The notes under the pieces were generated by a model that saw only the letters and a list, made by a program, of their open reading frames with translations, was not told where the DNA came from and ran no database searches. A stretch of 26,154 bases of DNA, from positions 1 to 26,154 of the IMG/VR virus record IMGVR_UViG_3300034103_002323; one strand, written 5' to 3'. The position numbers and the translations under genes were made by a program. This stretch comes from a virus. Shown one piece after another: positions 22,311 through 26,154 of this stretch; positions within the stretch are counted from its first letter, which is position 1, and each line of letters starts with the position of its first letter.

Positions 22311-23093
22311 TTAGCCCTTCCTTACACCAATGTTACTAAAAGGCTGCATAGCAGCCGAAAGCGTAGAACTCAATGCAGACGCACTAGGCGGTGCAAAGGC
22401 TGCGACAGTCGCCGCTCCGAGACCAGTGGCCATAGCTGCGTTAGCGTTGTACATCGCAATCTGCCGCTCTTTCCACGCGTCAATGTTTGCTTTCTCAATA
22501 TCGCGTGCGTACCGAGCTCGCTCGCCCTGACGAGTTAACTCAGAAGTTACAATCTGAGACTTCAGAAGATTCTGAAGCCGCATCTCTTCAACCTGACGAA
22601 GCCGCTCGGGATCGCCAAGTTCCTTTAAATAGTTAACGAGGTCCTCAACAGTCTTGTCCTGCTGCTGCGGAATCGTAGTCCCCGAATACGGAGCCGTGGT
22701 CGGAGGCAGCGTAGTCGAAGGCGGAGGCGGAAGAGTAGGTGCCGGAGGTGCAGTTCCAGGAGTTACAGTTCCAGTAGCAGGAGTAGATGCTCCGGCAGTT
22801 TGTTGGGGAGGTTTCGCGGCGGGACGTGCCTTGTCGGGATTAAACCCCTCCATGTAAGAAGCCTTGGCGTAAATCTCCGCCGGCGTCTTAGATCCGGTCA
22901 TCCGCTCAAAAGATTGCGGATCCTGAACCATGCGGCCAAAACTTTCAGGGCTCTGCCAGCCCATAATAGGGCCGCCCCAAAGAACGGGCCTGCCATCCAT
23001 AATTGCGAGCTCTCCGCCACCACGCATCCAACCTGCCGGATCGAGCAGAGCTGCTCCGTATTCAAAAGGGCCGCGAGCGTTGATGTTTGTCAT
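22311..23093 (-). CDS. Hypothetical structural protein with Pro-rich linker, 260 aa
   Basis: ATG 23093 (MTNINARGPFEYGAALLDPA) lies one base after the preceding TGA and is preferred to an in-frame codon at 23141, which would overlap that gene. Residues about 1-85 form a compact domain. Residues 90-140 are a Thr/Pro/Ala linker (for example TLPPPPSTTLPPTTAPYS). Residues 145-210 form a long charged helix (VEDLVNYLKELGDPERLRQV). The last 45 residues are Ala-rich and hydrophobic (AAMATGLGAATVAAFAPPSA). It may be a virion or ejection component like its neighbours. The family is not recognised. Confidence 0.72.
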   Translation of the reverse strand: MTNINARGPFEYGAALLDPAGWMRGGGELAIMDGRPVLWGGPIMGWQSPESFGRMVQDPQSFERMTGSKTPAEIYAKASYMEGFNPDKARPAAKPPQQTAGASTPATGTVTPGTAPPAPTLPPPPSTTLPPTTAPYSGTTIPQQQDKTVEDLVNYLKELGDPERLRQVEEMRLQNLLKSQIVTSELTRQGERARYARDIEKANIDAWKERQIAMYNANAAMATGLGAATVAAFAPPSASALSSTLSAAMQPFSNIGVRKG

Positions 23094-23094
23094 G

Positions 23095-23796
23095 TCAGGG
23101 CACCTGGGTGGCGAGTTGCTGCAGCACAGAACTCTGAGCAAGGTTCTGTGGAGCAGTCAGATTTTGAATAGCAGTATTTAACAGACCTTGTGCTGTCGAG
23201 TACCCGGACTGTACTCGTTGCCGCTGAATGTCGCCAAGCGTAGAAAGTTCTTGCCGTTTAATCCCACCGCCAACTTCTAGCTCAGCTCGCTTGAGGTGGG
23301 CACCCAATTCCATCTGCCGGATCGCAGCGCTGATCTGCCCCTCTAAAGCTTTCAGAGCACGCTCACGAGCACCGAGCTCTTCAAGTTCAGCGCTGCGTCC
23401 GGCCCGAATCTGACCATAAACATCCTCGGCCGACGGACCAGCGTCAAGACCAAAGAACCGACCAAAACGCTGACGAGCTCGTTCCTGTTCAATCAGACGA
23501 GGAATCAGATCCTCGCTAAGAATGGCCTTAGAACCGGGGGCGTCAGAAGTCTCAGGAAGCTTGCCGCGAAACGCAGCAACTAAATCCGGAAGTGCCGCAC
23601 CAACCGCCGAGCTTAACAAAGGTGCGACGATATTCTGCCGGTTAAATCCAGGAGGCGTAGCGGCGGCAGATAAATCAGGACCCGCAGTCTGAGACTGTAA
23701 AACACTCTGGATAACGGCAGGAGCCACGCCGGCAGCGGTCAGCTGCGTGACTAACTGGACTAACCCACCTGCGGCGGGTGCAGCTGCGGCAACCAT
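23095..23796 (-). CDS. Ala/Gln-rich coiled-coil structural protein candidate, 233 aa
   Basis: ATG 23796 has a good ribosome site (GGAGGT about 11 nt upstream, at the end of the previous gene). Residues 1-35 are an Ala/Val hydrophobic helix (MVAAAAPAAGGLVQLVTQLT). Residues 95-200 are charged and helical (LIPRLIEQERARQRFGRFFG; ELEELGARERALKALEGQIS), probably a long coiled coil. The tail is Gln/Leu/Ala rich. A hydrophobic N-terminus plus long coiled coil fits ejection-type virion proteins; no named family is seen. Confidence 0.72.
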   Translation of the reverse strand: MVAAAAPAAGGLVQLVTQLTAAGVAPAVIQSVLQSQTAGPDLSAAATPPGFNRQNIVAPLLSSAVGAALPDLVAAFRGKLPETSDAPGSKAILSEDLIPRLIEQERARQRFGRFFGLDAGPSAEDVYGQIRAGRSAELEELGARERALKALEGQISAAIRQMELGAHLKRAELEVGGGIKRQELSTLGDIQRQRVQSGYSTAQGLLNTAIQNLTAPQNLAQSSVLQQLATQVP

Positions 23797-23799
23797 TAG

Positions 23800-24036
23800 T
23801 TACTGACCTCCCGGATTGTCATATTGAGTGCCCGAAAGAGCCATTTTCTTATTTGATTTTACTTGATCTTCCGGGTTATTAGTAGCAACCAGATTCTGCA
23901 ATTGTTCCGGCGAAGGTAACGCAGCTGTCTGAGGAAATGTAGAAGCCATATACATTTTTAAAAACGCACCTGGATCTAGTGCCGGTGCGTCACGGCGAAC
24001 ATCCCGTTCCCTAAGTTGTTGTTCTCTTAGAGTCAT
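23800..24036 (-). CDS. Small hypothetical protein, 78 aa
   Basis: ATG 24036 overlaps the previous stop as TAATG, indicating coupled translation. The N-terminus is charged (LREQQLRERDVRRDAPALDP), followed by a short helix (PGAFLKMYMASTFPQ) and a polar Asn/Gln-rich tail. No domain is recognised. The 3' end carries the ribosome site of the next gene. Confidence 0.68.
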   Translation of the reverse strand: MTLREQQLRERDVRRDAPALDPGAFLKMYMASTFPQTAALPSPEQLQNLVATNNPEDQVKSNKKMALSGTQYDNPGGQ

Positions 24037-24539
24037 TAGCCGAGATTCTGGAATGCCACGCTGGGCGGAATGTTGTTCGAAGCAGGTGCGTTCAGCATCG
24101 AATACTGACCGCCGTAGTTAGGCAGATCAAATTCGGCCGGACGCTGACGACTCAGATACTCTGCGCCTTCGTCACCCTGTTGGGTCAGATTTTGGATATA
24201 CGAGAGGAACACATCGATCAACGAAGGGTCTTGCAGAATCGCCGAAACAAGCTCTTCGATTTCTTCTGCGGCAGCTTCATCAATGACGCCAGCCTGGAGA
24301 CGTCGCTCCAGTTGCACTTTCATCTCAGGTTGAGACGTATCAGGATACGCATTAAGCGACCGAGTCGGCTGCGTCATCATGCCGTTGCCTTCCATGCCAG
24401 GCATCGGGGGCGCAGCACGGTAGTAGTTCTTGAGCACCGTGGCGACCATAGGAGTCGCAGCGGCACGCTCAGCCGGAGTCCGGGGAACAGGTAAACCCAG
24501 GACGCGAGCCGCTAATTCGTAATCGGAGTCAGAGAACAT
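24036..24539 (-). CDS. Hypothetical protein, 167 aa
   Basis: ATG 24539 lies inside the 3' end of the XRE gene (28-nt overlap). Residues 1-45 are helical (YELAARVLGLPVPRTPAERA). A Met/Pro/Gly-rich spacer follows (about 43-65), then an acidic helical region (IDEAAAEEIEELVSAILQDP, about 86-105) and a polar Asn/Gln/Pro tail. The overlap makes the regulator and this gene co-transcribed, so the regulator promoter could drive the whole virion set to 21075. No family is recognised. Confidence 0.72.
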   Translation of the reverse strand: MFSDSDYELAARVLGLPVPRTPAERAAATPMVATVLKNYYRAAPPMPGMEGNGMMTQPTRSLNAYPDTSQPEMKVQLERRLQAGVIDEAAAEEIEELVSAILQDPSLIDVFLSYIQNLTQQGDEGAEYLSRQRPAEFDLPNYGGQYSMLNAPASNNIPPSVAFQNLG

Positions 24540-24802
24540 GAACTAACGGCTACGTCTTCTAGTTCCATTTTAGTACGAAGCTTCAAGATTTCGCCGGGTT
24601 GCACCTCCAGTACGATGCAGATTTTCTCCAGCACTTCTGGACTCGGAATATAAAACTCGTCCGAACAGATGTTGCGCGTCGTTGTCGGCGATAGGTCAGC
24701 TAACTTGCTGAGTCGGAAAGACGAAATCCCACGCTCGGTCAGGATTTCGTCTAACCGATTAACTAAGCGTCGTTCTGACGGACGAGAACTGTAGAAGGGC
24801 AC
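24512..24802 (-). CDS. XRE/Cro-CI-type helix-turn-helix regulator
   Basis: A 96-residue protein starting at GTG 24802. Residues about 14-70 carry the HTH_XRE fold: RLVNRLDEILTERGISSFRL, then LSKLADLSPTTTRNI as the helix-turn-helix, ICSDEFYIPSPEVLEKICIV and a final L-x-V-x-P-G-E-I-L motif. It belongs with short Cro/CI-like regulators, near the YozG-like HTH_26 group. A DNA-binding regulator inside a virion operon is uncommon. Its 26-bp inverted-repeat promoter region suggests autoregulation. There is no ribosome site upstream of GTG, and the predicted transcript would start at or next to this codon. Whether it represses or activates is unknown. Confidence 0.88.
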   Translation of the reverse strand: MPFYSSRPSERRLVNRLDEILTERGISSFRLSKLADLSPTTTRNICSDEFYIPSPEVLEKICIVLEVQPGEILKLRTKMELEDVAVSSCSLTPITN

Positions 24803-24836
24803 AGCCGTTATTTAACTAATAGCTGTATCCTATCAA
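24801..24836 (-). promoter_or_regulatory. Promoter with overlapping inverted-repeat operator of the XRE gene
   Basis: On the minus strand TTGATA (24836-24831) and TAAATA (24814-24809) are 16 nt apart, a good sigma-70 match. An imperfect inverted repeat with 10-nt arms (ACAGCTATTA / TAACGGCTGT, 8 of 10 pairs matching, 6-nt centre) spans 24801-24826 and covers the -10 box. Transcription would begin near 24802, the G of the GTG start, giving a leaderless message. Autorepression is inferred. Confidence 0.55.
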
Positions 24837-24837
24837 G

Positions 24838-25605
24838 CTAGAAACCTAAATTTTTAGCTCGTACGAATTCCAAGTTGTACGTGGTTAGACAGGGCGGGAA
24901 CGCGGGGTTGTTAAACGGGTTTTTGTAGGGCTTACCTTCGATGTGTCCCTGCCACGCCTCGGACCATTTGGCGTGCATGTACGTTTTGTTGAGCTCATGG
25001 GCCATGTGGATTTTGTTGGCCAGCTCAGGTTCCGAGCGCCAGGTCTGCGATCCGTCAGCGTAGGAGCCAGTCAGCTCACCGTGGTAATACGGCACACCAA
25101 CTGACATGACTCGTTTGAAGTCTTCGTCATGCTGGAACCGCATACCCCAATCGAGATCTTCGCAGTAAGCGGGGTATAGATTTTCGTCAAACAGACCGTA
25201 CTTCTGGACTGCCCAATCCTTCAACAGGAACACGTCCCAAGCGCCGTTGTCTCCGTGTACCACGCCAACTTCAGGGTCTTGGGCTTTCTCGTGCATTGCT
25301 TTGAGAAAACCTGGAGTGAACATGACGTCATGGTTTACGATGAGCCAATACGGCGCATTCATAAAGCACTTGATCGTCAAGTTCCAGTAGCCCGAACAGC
25401 CGATGTTGGCAGGCAGGTGGCAAACCTTGACGTTTTTGATGTATTTGTGGGGAATTTTTTTAAGTGCGTCAAGCTCCTCGGTGATCTCGTCGCGTCCGTT
25501 GTTATTGAAGACAACGAAGGTGTCTACAGGGTAGTCTATGCTATAAAACAGTCTATAAACCCAATGAGGTGAGTTTACAACAGCTGTGCTAATAATCGGA
25601 AGCAT
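24838..25605 (-). CDS. Glycosyltransferase family 2-like protein
   Basis: A 255-residue GT-A enzyme. The N-terminal strand-loop (MLPIISTAVVNSPHWVYRLF) and FVVFNNNGRD fit a nucleotide-sugar site, although the usual N-terminal Asn/Asp signature is only partly kept. YWLIVNHDVMFTPGFL (about 85-100) holds the acidic metal site, and GLFDENLYPAYCEDLDWGMR (about 137-156) is the typical GT2 acceptor/catalytic block with E-D-x-D. No membrane segment. ATG 25605 directly follows a 17-nt palindrome. The gene ends just before the XRE promoter. It probably acts in the cytoplasm on a nucleotide-sugar donor; acceptor unknown. Confidence 0.88.
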   Translation of the reverse strand: MLPIISTAVVNSPHWVYRLFYSIDYPVDTFVVFNNNGRDEITEELDALKKIPHKYIKNVKVCHLPANIGCSGYWNLTIKCFMNAPYWLIVNHDVMFTPGFLKAMHEKAQDPEVGVVHGDNGAWDVFLLKDWAVQKYGLFDENLYPAYCEDLDWGMRFQHDEDFKRVMSVGVPYYHGELTGSYADGSQTWRSEPELANKIHMAHELNKTYMHAKWSEAWQGHIEGKPYKNPFNNPAFPPCLTTYNLEFVRAKNLGF

Positions 25606-25622
25606 GAAGCTTTAAAAGCTTC
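25606..25622. repeat. Perfect palindrome abutting the GT2 start codon
   Basis: GAAGCTTT-A-AAAGCTTC has 8-nt arms around one base and ends at the base before the ATG. In RNA it could form a 6-bp stem with a 5-nt loop that hides the translation start, or in DNA serve as a protein-binding site. No T run follows, so it is not a terminator. Confidence 0.75.
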
Positions 25623-25636
25623 CGGTATATTAGCAG

Positions 25637-25837
25637 TTAAAATTTAATCTTTGAAAAACGACGTATTGTGTCATCTTCAGTACGGACTTTACTAAAGTAA
25701 GCAGCAGCCATAGAGATGGCCTGAGTAACGCTGTTGGAGCGGCGCTTCTTAATTAGACCGAGGTACTCAGAAGCAATGAACAAAGCAAAAAAGGCCAAGG
25801 TCTCATAAGAAACCTTGACCCCGAGGATGGTGATCAT
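25637..25837 (-). CDS. Small single-pass membrane protein, 66 aa
   Basis: It starts at ATG 25837. Residues 8-28 (KVSYETLAFFALFIASEYLG) form a likely transmembrane helix, followed by a positive KKRR stretch, which predicts a cytoplasmic C-terminus. The remaining part is a basic amphipathic helix (SVTQAISMAAAYFSKVRTED, 36-55). It has a size similar to small phage holins or membrane anchors, but the single helix and basic tail are not diagnostic. I recall small conserved cyanophage proteins with a similar start, without known function. Confidence 0.72.
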   Translation of the reverse strand: MITILGVKVSYETLAFFALFIASEYLGLIKKRRSNSVTQAISMAAAYFSKVRTEDDTIRRFSKIKF

Positions 25838-25872
25838 GATTAGGTTAAGTCACGTGTTTTTAGTATATGGTC

Positions 25873-26154
25873 TTAAAGTGAAAAAATACAGAAATCAATA
25901 AATTGCCCGGTATCGCTTAATGTGGTTGGGCTGGCAACTGTGTAAGTTGCTATTTCAAGCGCAGTAGTAGATTTACTCCAAATAACCGGCAATACGGTTG
26001 CTGAACCTAACATATTTAAGCTTACAGAATATTGAGCGTCTGACGCAGGAACGGTAAATGCAATTCTATACCGACCAACGGCAGTTCGTGTGATAGAGGT
26101 GCTTCCGGTGGGTTGCAAGTATCTTGTGTCAGACAAAGTTGCATCTGCTTTGAA
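25873..26154 (-). CDS. C-terminal part of a beta-rich protein (5' end outside window)
   Basis: The frame is open to the right edge of the window, giving 93 codons before the TGA-type stop region at 25873; a TTG at 26136 is an unlikely start because the frame continues upstream (FKADATLSDTRYLQPTGSTS). The sequence is rich in Thr, Ser, Ala and Val with alternating hydrophobics (GRYRIAFTVPASDAQYSVSL), suggesting a beta domain like those at the ends of tail fibres or other receptor-binding proteins. That role is inferred. It precedes the small membrane gene by 36 nt. Confidence 0.7.
   Translation of the reverse strand, partial: FKADATLSDTRYLQPTGSTSITRTAVGRYRIAFTVPASDAQYSVSLNMLGSATVLPVIWSKSTTALEIATYTVASPTTLSDTGQFIDFCIFSL

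Noticed and set aside
23094-23141. Upstream start at 23141 for the 260-aa protein
   Set aside because: It would overlap the preceding gene by 47 nt with an unlikely Cys-rich leader; ATG 23093 right after the stop is more natural.
1-26154. CRISPR arrays, tRNA genes, insertion sequences, integrase or attachment site
   Set aside because: Looked for regularly spaced repeats, cloverleaf-like segments, transposase or recombinase motifs and found none that hold up.

Overview
This window looks like the morphogenesis block of a tailed double-stranded DNA phage, most probably a cyanophage or a related aquatic phage. The reasons are a two-domain large terminase, a portal, a scaffold, an N4 gp56-like major capsid protein, a DUF3310 protein, several small Lys/Arg-rich proteins of types common in aquatic viruses, many start codons without a Shine-Dalgarno sequence, and an N-terminal capsid sequence of a type I associate with cyanophages. 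The host is inferred from style only; no database search was possible. I see no tRNA, rRNA, CRISPR array or insertion sequence.

Layout: nearly all genes lie on the minus strand and read from high to low coordinates. 26154-21075: the end of a beta-rich protein running off the window, a small membrane protein, a GT2 glycosyltransferase, an XRE-type regulator with its own promoter/operator, then a tightly coupled set of virion or ejection candidates ending in a possible small terminase. 21078-18141: three plus-strand genes (HNH-AP2 endonuclease, GT4 glycosyltransferase, GH130-like beta-propeller) interrupt the minus-strand order. 18086-10334: large terminase, a GT-A-like glycosyltransferase, DUF3310, six small genes, a GT17 glycosyltransferase, portal and scaffold, closed by a terminator. 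10218-5998: two small proteins, a Tyr/Gly-rich protein, the major capsid gene split by a group I intron carrying a LAGLIDADG endonuclease, and a second abundant structural protein with the best Shine-Dalgarno seen, closed by another terminator. 5944-1: one short plus-strand gene, a helix-hairpin-helix protein, and a run of structural-looking proteins ending in a large partial gene with a split SWIM-like zinc motif.

The genes fit one job: packaging (terminases, portal), shell building (scaffold, capsid, structural proteins), DNA-ejection or neck components, and sugar modification. Five carbohydrate-active proteins scattered through the virion genes suggest glycosylation of virions or of host surface glycans. 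No tape-measure gene, lysis gene, DNA polymerase or integrase is visible, so tail type and lifestyle stay open.

The most unusual points are the intron in the capsid gene, a 509-nt two-frame overlap between portal and scaffold that coincides with the whole portal tail, the repressor-like gene whose predicted transcript would start at its GTG codon inside an inverted repeat, and the split C-x-C / C-x-H motif in the large protein at the left edge.
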